Origin: Robinsoniella peoriensis
Lineage (GTDB): Bacteria > Bacillota > Clostridia > Lachnospirales > Lachnospiraceae
Reading direction: 5' to 3'
Length of the DNA: 64,000 bases
Assembly (NCBI RefSeq): GCF_000797495.1
Contig: NZ_JTGN01000004.1
Span: 62,001-126,000 of the forward strand
Position numbers and translations under genes: made by a program. Under the pieces are notes generated by a model. That model worked only from the letters and a program-made list of their open reading frames with translations. It was not told the origin of the DNA and did no database searches. Below are positions 33,875 through 43,132 of this stretch, piece by piece; position 1 is the first letter of the stretch; each line of letters begins with the position of its first letter.

Positions 33875-33906
33875 TTTTCTCACTTCCTTTTTCCATCATT
33901 TTTGTT

Positions 33907-33935
33907 TATTATTTGAATTTTAGCAAAAAATATAC
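33907..33935 (-). promoter_or_regulatory. Possible sigma-F/sigma-G promoter for the spoVA genes
   Basis: On the minus strand GTATA (33931-33935) and AATAATA (33907-33913) are 17 bases apart, directly after sigF. GTATA fits the -35 of forespore sigma factors; the -10 is a looser match to CATNNTA-type boxes. It would drive the 52-aa peptide and spoVA genes. Confidence 0.35.
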
Positions 33936-33960
33936 GGGGAAATTATGATATCTTTCCCCG
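33935..33960 (-). terminator. Terminator overlapping the 3' end of sigF
   Basis: CGGGGAAA and TTTCCCCG form a hairpin that includes the last sigF codons; a TATATTTTTT stretch follows on the minus strand. It would attenuate read-through from spoIIA into spoVA. Confidence 0.55.
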
Positions 33961-34659
33961 CATCTTTTTCAGTATTTTCTTTTCAAGCCTGGAAACCTGT
34001 ACCTGGGTCATTCCCATTGCCGCCGCAACCTGTACCTGAGTCTTGTCGCCAAAGTAGCGAAGATAGATCAGCGAACGCTCCTGGGCATCTAAGGAATCCA
34101 GCAGTTCTTCCAGCACAATATGATTAAGCAGCTCCTCGTTTTTATTCTCCTTTTCCTCTAATTTATCCATCAGCAAGATTGCACTTCCGTCTCCCTGATA
34201 AATTGTTTTATGCAATGATTCTACTTCGGCTGATGATTCCATTGCCAGTACAATATCTTCTTTTGCAGCGCCAATCTCGGCTGAAATTTCTTCTAAAGTC
34301 GGCTCTCTGCCCATCTTTTTTTCCAGCGCTTCCCTGGTGGCATATGCCTTATATGCTGTTTCTTTTAAGGAACGGCTCACTTTAATCATACCGTCATCCC
34401 GTAAAAATCGTTTTATTTCTCCTGTAATCATGGGTACCGCATAAGTGGAAAACTTCACATCAAACGACAGGTCAAATTTATCAATTGCCTTAATCAGTCC
34501 GATGCTTCCAATCTGGATTAAATCCTCCATCTCATAACCACGGCCTAAGAACCGCCTGACAATGGTATAAACCAGCCCCATATTTTCCTCTACCAGTCTT
34601 TCTCGTGCATCTTTATCCCCTTGGTGTGCCTGTTCAATTAACGCAAGGGTATGCTCCAT
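33943..34659 (-). CDS. sigF: RNA polymerase sigma-F factor
   Basis: This 238-aa sigma factor has region 2 (VYTIVRRFLGRGYEMEDLIQ, then IGSIGLIKAIDKFD), FSTYAVPMITGEIKRFLRDD, and region 4 with a C-terminal HTH (QVQVAAAMGMTQVQVSRLEK). With spoIIAA and spoIIAB upstream it is clearly sigma-F, the first forespore-specific sigma factor, held inactive by SpoIIAB until septation. Confidence 0.95.
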   Translation of the reverse strand: MEHTLALIEQAHQGDKDARERLVEENMGLVYTIVRRFLGRGYEMEDLIQIGSIGLIKAIDKFDLSFDVKFSTYAVPMITGEIKRFLRDDGMIKVSRSLKETAYKAYATREALEKKMGREPTLEEISAEIGAAKEDIVLAMESSAEVESLHKTIYQGDGSAILLMDKLEEKENKNEELLNHIVLEELLDSLDAQERSLIYLRYFGDKTQVQVAAAMGMTQVQVSRLEKKILKKMRGKIS

Positions 34660-34679
34660 TTGCCCATCCTTTCCCGATA

Positions 34680-35126
34680 TTAAATTTCATATTCACTTCT
34701 GGGTCTGCCTATTTTCTTTTTCATGATTACCCTGGTTCCTTCGCCGACAGTTGATTCTACTTTCACTTCATCCATAAAGGCCTCCATAAAAGCAAATCCC
34801 ATCCCGGAACGCTCCGAGTCCGGCTTTGTGGTAAACAAAGGCTCCATTGCTTTTTTTACATCTTCAATTCCTCTTCCATGATCAATCACATGGATAATAA
34901 ATTCATTCCCGTCAATAAAACATTCGATCAGTATCTTACATATCTTTCCCTCATATCCATGAAGGATTGAATTTGTAACTGCTTCTGAGATCGCCGTCTT
35001 AACATCTGCCACTTCTTCCAGTGTCGGATTCAGCTGCGTTACAAAAGCAGCTACCGCCACCCTTGCAAATCCCTCATTACAGGATCTGCTGTCAAATTCC
35101 AGTTTCATTTCGTTTGCATAGCTCAT
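34680..35126 (-). CDS. spoIIAB: Anti-sigma-F factor / serine kinase SpoIIAB
   Basis: This 148-aa GHKL-fold kinase has the N-box AVTNSILHGY near 49-58, GRGIEDVKKAM and SGMGFAFM. It binds sigma-F and phosphorylates SpoIIAA. It lies between spoIIAA (14-base gap) and sigF (20-base gap). Confidence 0.95.
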   Translation of the reverse strand: MSYANEMKLEFDSRSCNEGFARVAVAAFVTQLNPTLEEVADVKTAISEAVTNSILHGYEGKICKILIECFIDGNEFIIHVIDHGRGIEDVKKAMEPLFTTKPDSERSGMGFAFMEAFMDEVKVESTVGEGTRVIMKKKIGRPRSEYEI

Positions 35127-35140
35127 ATTGGCTCCCCCCT

Positions 35141-35566
35141 TTAATTAAGCGTTGATTGCTGCGGCAATCCTTCATATATTTCAATCATTTTATAGATACC
35201 TGACAGGGTTAAAATTCTTCTCACCCGTTCATTTACACGAACTGCAATGACCGTTCCGCCCATAAACCTCATATCCTTATAGCGGCCCATAATCATGCCG
35301 ATTCCGGAACTGTCCATGAAATTCGTTTTTCCAAAATCAAATACAATACTTCTTATATTCCTGCCCTGTACGATTTTATCAGCTCCTGTCCTGATCTTTT
35401 CTGCACTGTGGTGGTCTAACTCCATTGGTACCACGATTGTAAGATTCGTCCCCTTTACTTTAAAGCAATCATCCATTAGCCTAAATCCCCCTTTACTCCC
35501 CATTAATTCCGCTTCTAATGCCTTTTCTAATTCCTGTGTGTATAAATTTGATCCTTCCGGGTTCAT
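35141..35566 (-). CDS. spoIIAA: Anti-anti-sigma factor SpoIIAA
   Basis: This is a STAS-domain protein with the phosphorylatable Ser in NFMDSSGIGMIMGRYK. The 141-aa version here carries about 30 extra N-terminal residues compared with the Bacillus protein. A start at ATG 35474-35476 behind AGGGGG would give the usual length of about 111 residues and may be the true one. Dephosphorylated SpoIIAA frees sigma-F. Confidence 0.92.
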   Translation of the reverse strand: MNPEGSNLYTQELEKALEAELMGSKGGFRLMDDCFKVKGTNLTIVVPMELDHHSAEKIRTGADKIVQGRNIRSIVFDFGKTNFMDSSGIGMIMGRYKDMRFMGGTVIAVRVNERVRRILTLSGIYKMIEIYEGLPQQSTLN

Positions 35567-35651
35567 AACAGATTCTCCATTCTCTCAAGCTGTGTAATCG
35601 GCAATGGCTGCATTAATCATAATCTTTCACTGCCGATCCAATATAAAATAG

Positions 35652-35684
35652 AAAAAGGACGTGTACATATTATTGTACACGTCC
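35652..35684 (-). terminator. Hairpin terminator after the TPR gene
   Basis: GGACGTGTACA (35657-35667) pairs with TGTACACGTCC (35674-35684), followed by TTTTT on the minus strand. It insulates the folC/TPR operon from spoIIAA. Confidence 0.8.
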
Positions 35685-35722
35685 CCAATCTGGAGGTTCC
35701 TCATTTTGTGTGTGATACAAGC

Positions 35723-37426
35723 CTACTGAATGCCGTTATTATCGTCGATTCCGCCTGCCTGTCCGTTTGCTCCATTGCCGTTATTATCGGCTGTATTTCC
35801 ACCTGCAGCGTTTCCGTCACCACCTGCAGTTCCATTTCCGTTTACACCGTCTGCGTTACCGCCCGGTGCGTTTGCATCTCCGCCTGCGGCATTGCCATTG
35901 GCACCTTCTGCGTTGCCGCCTGCAGCATTTCCATTTGTTCCGCCTGCGGCATTGCCGGTGGTATCACCTGTGGTTCCGCCTGCGGCATTTCCGGTAGTTC
36001 CTGCAGTATTTCCGTCGGTTGAATTATTATTTCCTTTATTAGAAATAAAACCATTAATATTATTAGCAGCTGCTTCTGCTGGGAATTTTTCTAATAACTG
36101 TTTAAATATTTTATCCGCATTGGTAGTGTCCTGCGTGTAATAGTAAGAAAATCCCAGATAAAACATCGCATTCCACGATTCAGGATCCGTCTGGCTGGCA
36201 AGCGTCAGCTGTTCAATAGCTGTCTTATAATCACCTGCTGCAAAAGCTGTAGAACCCTTGTTGTATTGCTCTGCATATAACGCATCCTTAACCCCTGCCA
36301 TAATCTGCTCATACAGCTCTTTTGCAGAACCATCCAGGCTTTTTGCATCCACATTGCTAAGTGCAGTAGCCGCACCTGTCTGATCTCCTTTAATCAGCAG
36401 ATTTGCAGATTTCAATAGATCTTCATACCCCGTAGCTTTCGCCTTCGCTTCGTCCATGGTCTTATTTGCAGAGTCCACTTTTGCCTGATAACCATCAATT
36501 TCTTCCTGAAGCTTCACATTCTTTGCATTTTCAGATGCCAGCTTTGTATTTGCCTCTGTAACTTGCTTTGTGGCCGTTTGATTAACGCTCTGCTTAATCG
36601 CCGGTACCGCCAAAAACCATACGATTGCGCCTCCCAGAAGGAGTCCCAGAAAAATGTTGATAAATGTTGCAATCGTGGAACTGTCACGAAACGGTGTAGG
36701 CTGTATGATGGTATCATTTCCGCTTAAATACGTCATGGGACCTGTGAATTTCTTCTCCATGGCATCTTTTGCATAGCGCTTCCGCCTTTTTACATCCAGG
36801 CTTGTCCCTATGCCGGTCGCATCTTCTATCTCATGCAGATATCGCAGTGTGGTAGTGTTCGTGGCATCAATACGGATCGCTTTTCGCAAAAGCTTCCTGG
36901 CACGTTCATACTCCTGCTGCTTCAGATAAAGCAGCGCCAGAAGATGGTAACCTTTGATCAGCTTTGGATTCTGTGTCAAAACTTTTTTCAGCTGAATGAC
37001 CGCCATATCTTCATTATCCTGCCTGCAATACTGCAGTGCCTGATTGTATTTGCGAATGGTATGGTTTATCGTATCCAGTTTATTTTTATTCGCCTGCAGT
37101 TTGGTTATGTAGCCGTCCGCAGCATTTTCCGGCACCTGCAGATTTTTACTGATTACCCATTCACTCAGTGCCGAAACAACCTCGCCCATTTCATAGTAAA
37201 CAAGTCCCAGTAGATTTCTGGCATCAATATTTTCTTTATTAAATTTCAAACTTCTTTTCAGGCAAGCAATCGCTCCAGATAAATCACGAACCGTTGCCTT
37301 TTCCAATCCTTCATTATAGAGAAGATTAGAAATTCTTATGGTTCTTTTCTGTAAGCTGATATCCGCCCCACATCCGGTACAATAATCTATGGCAGATAAG
37401 GGGGTGCCGCAATAAATACATCTCAT
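35723..37426 (-). CDS. Zinc-ribbon TPR membrane protein with Gly/Asn/Ala-rich tail
   Basis: This 567-aa protein starts with a zinc ribbon (CIYC...CTGC, residues 3-21). TPR repeats run over about 30-215, one membrane helix lies near 255-275 (TFINIFLGLLLGGAIVWFLA), a coiled coil at 285-345, and further TPRs at 345-455. A low-complexity tail of GNAAGG-type repeats fills roughly the last 100 residues. It is cytoplasm-to-outside in layout. Function unknown; the tail may interact with the cell wall. It is third in an operon with folC and a 48-aa gene. Confidence 0.8.
   Translation of the reverse strand: MRCIYCGTPLSAIDYCTGCGADISLQKRTIRISNLLYNEGLEKATVRDLSGAIACLKRSLKFNKENIDARNLLGLVYYEMGEVVSALSEWVISKNLQVPENAADGYITKLQANKNKLDTINHTIRKYNQALQYCRQDNEDMAVIQLKKVLTQNPKLIKGYHLLALLYLKQQEYERARKLLRKAIRIDATNTTTLRYLHEIEDATGIGTSLDVKRRKRYAKDAMEKKFTGPMTYLSGNDTIIQPTPFRDSSTIATFINIFLGLLLGGAIVWFLAVPAIKQSVNQTATKQVTEANTKLASENAKNVKLQEEIDGYQAKVDSANKTMDEAKAKATGYEDLLKSANLLIKGDQTGAATALSNVDAKSLDGSAKELYEQIMAGVKDALYAEQYNKGSTAFAAGDYKTAIEQLTLASQTDPESWNAMFYLGFSYYYTQDTTNADKIFKQLLEKFPAEAAANNINGFISNKGNNNSTDGNTAGTTGNAAGGTTGDTTGNAAGGTNGNAAGGNAEGANGNAAGGDANAPGGNADGVNGNGTAGGDGNAAGGNTADNNGNGANGQAGGIDDNNGIQ
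35740..36010. repeat. Gly/Asn/Ala-coding low-complexity repeats
   Basis: Imperfect tandem repeats encode GNAAGG and GGT/GD variants in the TPR protein's tail. Opposite-strand ORFs here are composition artefacts. Confidence 0.75.
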
Positions 37427-37436
37427 ATGATTCCCC

Positions 37437-37583
37437 TTATTTTCTCTTTTTCTTTTCTTCCTGAATCAATTCCTTCAGGATATCGGTAATATCGGTAAAG
37501 TCTCTGTTGTAAATGGCGTCTTCTGCTTCATTTACATCCAGGCTCGGATGAAATTTCTTCAATTCTTCTTCATAATCAATCAT
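37437..37583 (-). CDS. Small acidic protein between folC and TPR gene (48 aa)
   Basis: This 48-codon frame begins in an ATGA overlap with the folC stop (ATG 37581-37583) and ends ten bases before the TPR gene. The product (MIDYEEELKKFHPSLDVNEA, then mostly charged helix ending KKKRK) is likely a real, coupled gene. Family not recognised. Confidence 0.6.
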   Translation of the reverse strand: MIDYEEELKKFHPSLDVNEAEDAIYNRDFTDITDILKELIQEEKKKRK

Positions 37584-38875
37584 TTGTAATTCTCCTCAAT
37601 TATTCCTTTAATCTCGCCGACCAGATACAAAGAACCTACGCAGAATAATAATCCATCCTGCCTCTTATCCAGTGCTTTTGCGAATGCTTCCTTAATATCA
37701 GGAATTTCTGTGACTGCTGCCTGTGTATATCGCTGGAAAATATCTGCCAGCTGCTCTGCAGGCACAATTCTGTCTCCCTGGATTTCGGTAACAATTACTT
37801 CATCCAATTTCGCTGATTTACAAATGGACTCTATCATGGATTCGTAGTTCTTCTCCACCACTGCCGAGAACAGCAATACCACTTTTCGTCTGCTATCCAC
37901 TCGTCCCAGTGTCTTAACAAACTCGTCCACTCCTGCCGCATTATGTGCGCCATCCAGAATTACTCCCGGCATAACCGTCTCCATTCTGCCTGCCCAGGTT
38001 GTATAAGCAATACCGTCAACAATCGTCTGAAGCTGAATTTCCTGCTTAAGGTCAATCACTTTAATCGCCAGCATCGCCAGTGAACTGTTCACTACCTGAT
38101 ATGGAGCAATGTAAGGAACTGTAACCCTGACATTTTTATAATAACTACAATTCAGGGAAAAATCAATGCTTTTATCCGTATTTACTAAAATTTCATACAT
38201 TTCTTCATAGAGCGGATACGTCTGTGCATGCAGTTCTTTTGCTCTTTTTTCAATGACTTCAGCCACATTTGCATTCCTTCCGTCATAGATGACAGGAACA
38301 CCTTCTTTGATGATTCCAGCCTTTTCGAATGCAATCTTTGCAATGGTATCGCCCAGTATTTCCGTATGGTCCAGACTGATGGATGTTATGATAACAGCCA
38401 GTGGTTTCTCTACGATATTCGTAGCGTCCAGGCGGCCGCCAAGTCCCGTTTCCAATACTACATACTCCACGTCAGCCTCCTTGAAAGCCACCATGGCAAC
38501 GGCAAATAATATTTCAAAATAAGTAGGATGGAAGAAGCCGTCCTCCTGCATTTCCTCTATGGCTGCCCACACCTGCCGGTATGCACCTAAAAAGGCTTCG
38601 TCCGATATGGGGACATTATTGATCTGAAACCGCTCATTTATTTTGACCAGATGAGGGGATGTAAACAGACCTACCCTTTTATCAGCCTTGTCCAATATAG
38701 AGGAAAGGAAAGCACAAACAGATCCTTTTCCGTTTGTACCAGCCACATGTATGATCTTCATGCCACGTTCCGGTCTGCCAAGACGCTCCATTAATTCAAT
38801 CGTGTTTTCCAGCTTATTTTTTTTCGTAAATTTTGGAACACTCAATACGTATTCCACTGCTTCTGTATAGTTCAT
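37580..38875 (-). CDS. folC: Folylpolyglutamate synthase / dihydrofolate synthase
   Basis: The 431-aa product has the Mur-ligase-like P-loop HVAGTNGKGSV, the LDHTEILGDT segment, and DGAHNAAGVDEF. It adds glutamate to folates. Start placed at ATG 38873-38875, behind a GGAG site; the longer 457-aa frame begins in AT-rich DNA without a site. Coupled to the 48-aa gene. Confidence 0.92.
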   Translation of the reverse strand: MNYTEAVEYVLSVPKFTKKNKLENTIELMERLGRPERGMKIIHVAGTNGKGSVCAFLSSILDKADKRVGLFTSPHLVKINERFQINNVPISDEAFLGAYRQVWAAIEEMQEDGFFHPTYFEILFAVAMVAFKEADVEYVVLETGLGGRLDATNIVEKPLAVIITSISLDHTEILGDTIAKIAFEKAGIIKEGVPVIYDGRNANVAEVIEKRAKELHAQTYPLYEEMYEILVNTDKSIDFSLNCSYYKNVRVTVPYIAPYQVVNSSLAMLAIKVIDLKQEIQLQTIVDGIAYTTWAGRMETVMPGVILDGAHNAAGVDEFVKTLGRVDSRRKVVLLFSAVVEKNYESMIESICKSAKLDEVIVTEIQGDRIVPAEQLADIFQRYTQAAVTEIPDIKEAFAKALDKRQDGLLFCVGSLYLVGEIKGIIEENYK

Positions 38876-39059
38876 TTCATGGTCACTCCGCTTTCGTTGT
38901 TCTTTTCCTATTATAATATAGTCTATATAATATGCAAGTAATTTTTTTCGCAATATCCGTCATCAATCGTTCTAGAGTGAACTTTTGCTAACAGAAGCCG
39001 CCGCCCAGCTGGCTGAATTGCAATACCACTCATTAAATAAATACAACTGAAAAAAGTTC

Positions 39060-39096
39060 AGCACTTGCCGGACGAGAAACCCGCCCGGCAAGTGCT
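39060..39096 (-). terminator. Strong terminator hairpin
   Basis: AGCACTTGCCGG (39060-39071) pairs with CCGGCAAGTGCT (39085-39096). T-rich DNA follows on the minus strand. It ends transcription from the FAD-oxidoreductase/ABC operon or the Big_2 remnant. Confidence 0.75.
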
Positions 39097-39119
39097 GTCA
39101 AAAAAATTCAAAATACGCT

Positions 39120-39317
39120 CTAACTTACCGTTACATTACACTTTACTTTCTTTCCGCTTCCATCACAAGCCTTCGCTGTAATCACGGTCCTGCCGCGGCC
39201 CACCGCCCTGACTTTACCTTTGCTGTCCACTTTTGCCACTTTCGTGTTGGCTGACGTCCAGGTCAATTTCTTATAGGCCGGCCTTTCCGGCTTCTGCAAC
39301 ATTTTCAACGGTAACAT
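39120..39317 (-). pseudogene. Fragment of a Big_2 (Ig-like) surface protein
   Basis: The frame encodes the C-terminal half of a bacterial Ig-like (Big_2) domain (KLTWTSANTKVAKVDSKGKV, then a VITAKA segment). The rest of the protein is missing; the reading frame closes with a TAG just upstream, and a neighbouring frame holds another piece. It looks like debris of a secreted surface protein. Confidence 0.65.
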
Positions 39318-39353
39318 CAGCTACCGGAAGCATCTCATCGATACAATTTCCTG

Positions 39354-40871
39354 TTATTCGAAAAATTTTTTTATTACCTCCTCTTTAGTAATATATTTCA
39401 CTCGTTTCTTCATATATTCTTTGACACACTTCTTGGCATGAGCCTCTTCTCCTGCCTTTTTCTCCTCGTCTCGGAAGACCGAAGCTCCGAATTCTATCAG
39501 CTTCTTCTGTACCTGCTCTACATCCATATCTTTTGGCTGGATTCCCTGTACTGCACATAACCCGGCTAATACACCGGAAGCCTGCCCAATTCCCATAATG
39601 CCTCCCTGGGTACGGTAAGAACCATGTGCCTCACTGGTTCCGGAAATACATCTTCCACTTAAAACCAAACCGTCAATTCCCATTGGAATCAGACAGCGCA
39701 TGGGAATATCATAAGTATCCTTCAAATCTACCCAGCATCCTCCCTGACTGCCTTCCGTATATCCGGAAGCACCATCCGGGTTGTGGATATCCATTGGGAA
39801 ATAACCCCTGGATACAACATCCTTAAATTTTCTGCCCTCCCCGGCATCCTCTCCAGTGAGGGTATAAAGTCCTTTAATATGTCTGGTTTCCCTCACCCCC
39901 ACCTCATTGCTGGTAACACTGACGTAGGATTTTTCAAATCCGGGCACATATTTAATCATAAATTCTGATACGGATTCAATCTGCCGTCTGCCGTCAATTT
40001 CACTGATTGCTTTTTCCTCCGGATAGGAAGAATTATAACCACTGACTCTGGTTGCATTAAAGTGGATACTTCCAGGATGAATTCCACTTAAAACAATAAC
40101 ACTGTCCCTGCCAAATTGCAGATCTCCGGCCTCAACAGCCTTTTTCACCAATTTCTTAAAACCTTGTGCCACAAAATAATGCTGCTTCAGCCTGTCGCTG
40201 TATTCCCGTATGGGAACTAAATCCGACTTCCATTCAAAGTCCTCTGGATTCTCATATATGTAATCATAGACCTTATCTGTATCCACCTCTGCCATTTCGA
40301 ACATAGCCGATCCAGGCTGCGCTTTTCCTGTGTTTTCATTTCCATACACATAATCTGCTCCAGCCAGTACTGCTGCATCACCGTCTCCGCTGGCATCTAC
40401 TAATATTTTGCATTCAAATTCTTTTGATCCTGCCTTAGTAACAGCGGTTACTCCCATGACGCGATTTACTTCTTTTTTCACCTGGCTGATAAACGCATGA
40501 TAATAGATTTGCACTCCATCCTTTAACATCATTTCTTCTGCCACATATTTATATTTTTCTCTGTCATAAAAGCCCAGATACGCGCCGCTTCCATACGGAT
40601 CAAGCGTTTTTAAATGTCCTGTGCTTCCATGTACCTTTATTAATTCATCCATAAATTCCTGAGGAATCCCATTGATTACCTGCTCATCTCCAAAATGGAA
40701 CGGGGAAATCGGGCCTAATACAGAATTTGTCGCTGCCCCTCCAAGGAAGCCATTTCTCTCAATCACCAGTGTGGCGGCTCCTACTCTGGCACTTGCCAGG
40801 GCTGCCATGATTCCTGCCGGGCCTCCGCCCACGATAATCACATCATATTGTTCTTTAAACTGTTGCTCCAT
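39354..40871 (-). CDS. FAD-dependent oxidoreductase
   Basis: This 505-aa protein has the N-terminal Rossmann loop (DVIIVGGGPAGIMAALASAR), ERNGFLGGAATNS and a C-terminal FAD_oxidored-type pattern (MRCLIPMGIDGLVLSGRC). This group oxidises or reduces sugar-acid or polyol-like substrates in glycan-utilisation loci. It is the last gene of the transporter operon, 17 bases after the solute-binding protein. Confidence 0.85.
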   Translation of the reverse strand: MEQQFKEQYDVIIVGGGPAGIMAALASARVGAATLVIERNGFLGGAATNSVLGPISPFHFGDEQVINGIPQEFMDELIKVHGSTGHLKTLDPYGSGAYLGFYDREKYKYVAEEMMLKDGVQIYYHAFISQVKKEVNRVMGVTAVTKAGSKEFECKILVDASGDGDAAVLAGADYVYGNENTGKAQPGSAMFEMAEVDTDKVYDYIYENPEDFEWKSDLVPIREYSDRLKQHYFVAQGFKKLVKKAVEAGDLQFGRDSVIVLSGIHPGSIHFNATRVSGYNSSYPEEKAISEIDGRRQIESVSEFMIKYVPGFEKSYVSVTSNEVGVRETRHIKGLYTLTGEDAGEGRKFKDVVSRGYFPMDIHNPDGASGYTEGSQGGCWVDLKDTYDIPMRCLIPMGIDGLVLSGRCISGTSEAHGSYRTQGGIMGIGQASGVLAGLCAVQGIQPKDMDVEQVQKKLIEFGASVFRDEEKKAGEEAHAKKCVKEYMKKRVKYITKEEVIKKFFE

Positions 40872-40888
40872 AATCTTCTTCCCCTCTC

Positions 40889-42211
40889 TTACAGTCCGTT
40901 TTTCTCATTATACCAGTTTGCTGTTTCATCTAAAGCTGTCTTCGCATCTTGTTCGTTAAATACAACATTTTGCGCCGCCTGTACCAGTTTCACGGAAAGT
41001 TCCGAATAATCTTCGGGATAAAATTCCACTGCACCGGTGGCTGCATATTCGTTCCACATTTTTAACTCTTCATAGTTAGCAAGAGCCTTGATCTCTTCTT
41101 CATCATATACACTGGAAAGAACAGGCAGTACATTCGCCTTCAGCCACTTCACCTGATTTTCTTTCGTATAGAAGGTTTTGATAAAATCAAAAGCTGCGTC
41201 TGTATTTTTACAATACTTACCGATTCCAAGACTCTGCCCTGCTACAACTGCCGGACTCTCCATACCGTCTTCAAATCCAAGAATAGGAGCAGATGAGATC
41301 TTGTCATTTAACTCCGAAGAACGAATGGCTGCTGCCCTTTGAGTACCTGCATTACAGGAAAGGATGGTGCCTGCTTTAAATGCATCTACCACATCATCTA
41401 CACCAAGGCTTAAGGTAGAGTTATCCATAGCTCCCTTGTCTACCAGCCCCTTCATGTATTCCAGTACTTTCACTCCTGCATCATCATTGAACACAGCTTT
41501 TCCATTATCATCAAATAGACTGCCCCCTGCAGATCTCAGGAATGGAATAAAGGATTCCATGAAACTGGCTGCATTACTTCCATCCGAAAGACCAATTACA
41601 AATCCCTGCTCCAGAGCGGTTGACTTCGCCCCTGCCGTATCAGCCAAATCACTGAGGGAATTTGGCACATCTGCAAATACATCGGTACGATACCAATAGG
41701 TGAAGGTACGGCTTTCCCATGGCAGCGTATAAATTTCATTGTTAATTTTCAGACTGTCAGCTGAATAGGTATACCCTTCCATTGCAGGAATCAATTCTTC
41801 GGCATATTTAGTCATAGGCTGCACCGTTTTGCCTGCAATGTGCTGTTTCAGCATATCTGTGTAAATATTAATGATATCGGGTCCGGTTCCCGCTGCAGCT
41901 GCCTGTATCGCCTGGGATTCAAATTTACTATAGTGAATACTTTCTACTGTCACGGTATTTCCCATTGTATTGTTCTTATTATAATCTTCTACAATTTCTT
42001 TCAAAACCACATTCCTCGGATCCTCTGCAGATTCGGGATTTAAGAAAATCCAAAAGGTTAGATCTGTTCCTCCATCTGCTGTACTTTCTTTCTTAGCCGA
42101 AGTTTCTTTTCCTGTGCCTGTCTGATCTGCCTTTGTCCCCTGCCCACATGCCATTAGTCCGGACGCTAGAACGAATACTAAAACCATGCTCATTGCTTTC
42201 CTCATCTTCAT
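40889..42211 (-). CDS. Sugar-type ABC transporter substrate-binding lipoprotein
   Basis: This 440-aa protein has a signal peptide with lipobox (LASGLMACGQ), then a family 1 solute-binding fold. It is followed by the FAD oxidoreductase and preceded by two permease genes. Its ligand is not identifiable; the cluster (aldolase, oxidoreductase) points to a sugar acid or oligosaccharide. Confidence 0.9.
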   Translation of the reverse strand: MKMRKAMSMVLVFVLASGLMACGQGTKADQTGTGKETSAKKESTADGGTDLTFWIFLNPESAEDPRNVVLKEIVEDYNKNNTMGNTVTVESIHYSKFESQAIQAAAAGTGPDIINIYTDMLKQHIAGKTVQPMTKYAEELIPAMEGYTYSADSLKINNEIYTLPWESRTFTYWYRTDVFADVPNSLSDLADTAGAKSTALEQGFVIGLSDGSNAASFMESFIPFLRSAGGSLFDDNGKAVFNDDAGVKVLEYMKGLVDKGAMDNSTLSLGVDDVVDAFKAGTILSCNAGTQRAAAIRSSELNDKISSAPILGFEDGMESPAVVAGQSLGIGKYCKNTDAAFDFIKTFYTKENQVKWLKANVLPVLSSVYDEEEIKALANYEELKMWNEYAATGAVEFYPEDYSELSVKLVQAAQNVVFNEQDAKTALDETANWYNEKNGL

Positions 42212-42272
42212 ATACTTCTTCTCCTTTATGATATTAATTTTATTGGTTACTTATAATGAATTTGCAACACGA

Positions 42273-43112
42273 TCATCCCTTAACCGCCCCCGCTGCCATT
42301 CCGTCTACAAATTTCTTCTGAAGGCAGACAAATAAAATGATAATTGGAATAATCGTAATCATCACGGCTGACAATAATTCCCCCCACTGTACACCGTATT
42401 GTGTAATATAGGAATATAAGCCAACGGATACCGTCCTTAGTTCCTCCTTTGTTACAAATGTAAATGATACCAGGAAGTCATTCCAGACATAAACTGCTGT
42501 AAGTAATGCACTGGATACAATACCAGGCTGCGAAATCGGCACTACAATCCTGTAAAATGTCCGCAATCTGGAGCAGCCGTCGATCAATGCCGCTTCTTCG
42601 ATTGCCTCCGGTGTTGATTCAAAAAATCCTTTTAAAATCCAGGTAAGCATTGGTGTTCTCCAGGCTGTATACACCAGTACCAGCATAAACCGTGTATTAT
42701 AAATACCAACTTTTACTGCAATAATATAAAGCGGTATTAACAGCGCTACTGCCGGGACCATGCTGGTCATCAGAATTGCAAACATAAACTGTTCTTTATA
42801 CCTGATGTGAAATCTTGCCAGTGCATATGCTGCATGTCCTGCAATTACGGTTGAAATGATTACACACAGAAGCGTAATAATGCAGCTGTTCTTAAAATAA
42901 GTTGAAAAATTTGATAAAAACAAAACTTTATAATAATTAGCCATATCTATGGCTTCCGGAAAAATGGTTGGAGGAAACCTGCTGATTTCCCCTGTACTTT
43001 TTAATGATGTCATGAATCCCCATAAAATTGGAATTATCATGACTATAATAAATATTCCTAAAACCAGATACGTCAGAAATAGGGATATCCGTACCTTTAA
43101 CTTTCCTCTCAT
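42273..43112 (-). CDS. ABC sugar permease, MalG-like
   Basis: The product is about 279 aa with six membrane helices and the EAALIDGCSRLRTFYRIVVP loop for ATPase contact. Start at ATG 43110-43112 behind GGAGGAGA; the ATG at 43130 precedes that site. Partner of the MalF-like permease; no ATPase gene is in the cluster, so a shared MsmK-type ATPase is expected. Confidence 0.92.
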   Translation of the reverse strand: MRGKLKVRISLFLTYLVLGIFIIVMIIPILWGFMTSLKSTGEISRFPPTIFPEAIDMANYYKVLFLSNFSTYFKNSCIITLLCVIISTVIAGHAAYALARFHIRYKEQFMFAILMTSMVPAVALLIPLYIIAVKVGIYNTRFMLVLVYTAWRTPMLTWILKGFFESTPEAIEEAALIDGCSRLRTFYRIVVPISQPGIVSSALLTAVYVWNDFLVSFTFVTKEELRTVSVGLYSYITQYGVQWGELLSAVMITIIPIIILFVCLQKKFVDGMAAGAVKG

Positions 43113-43132
43113 ATTATCTCCTCCTCTCATGG

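Noticed and set aside
35708..36140. Plus-strand Cys/Ser- and Pro-rich frames opposite the TPR gene
   Set aside because: They mirror the Gly/Asn/Ala repeats of the real gene on the minus strand.
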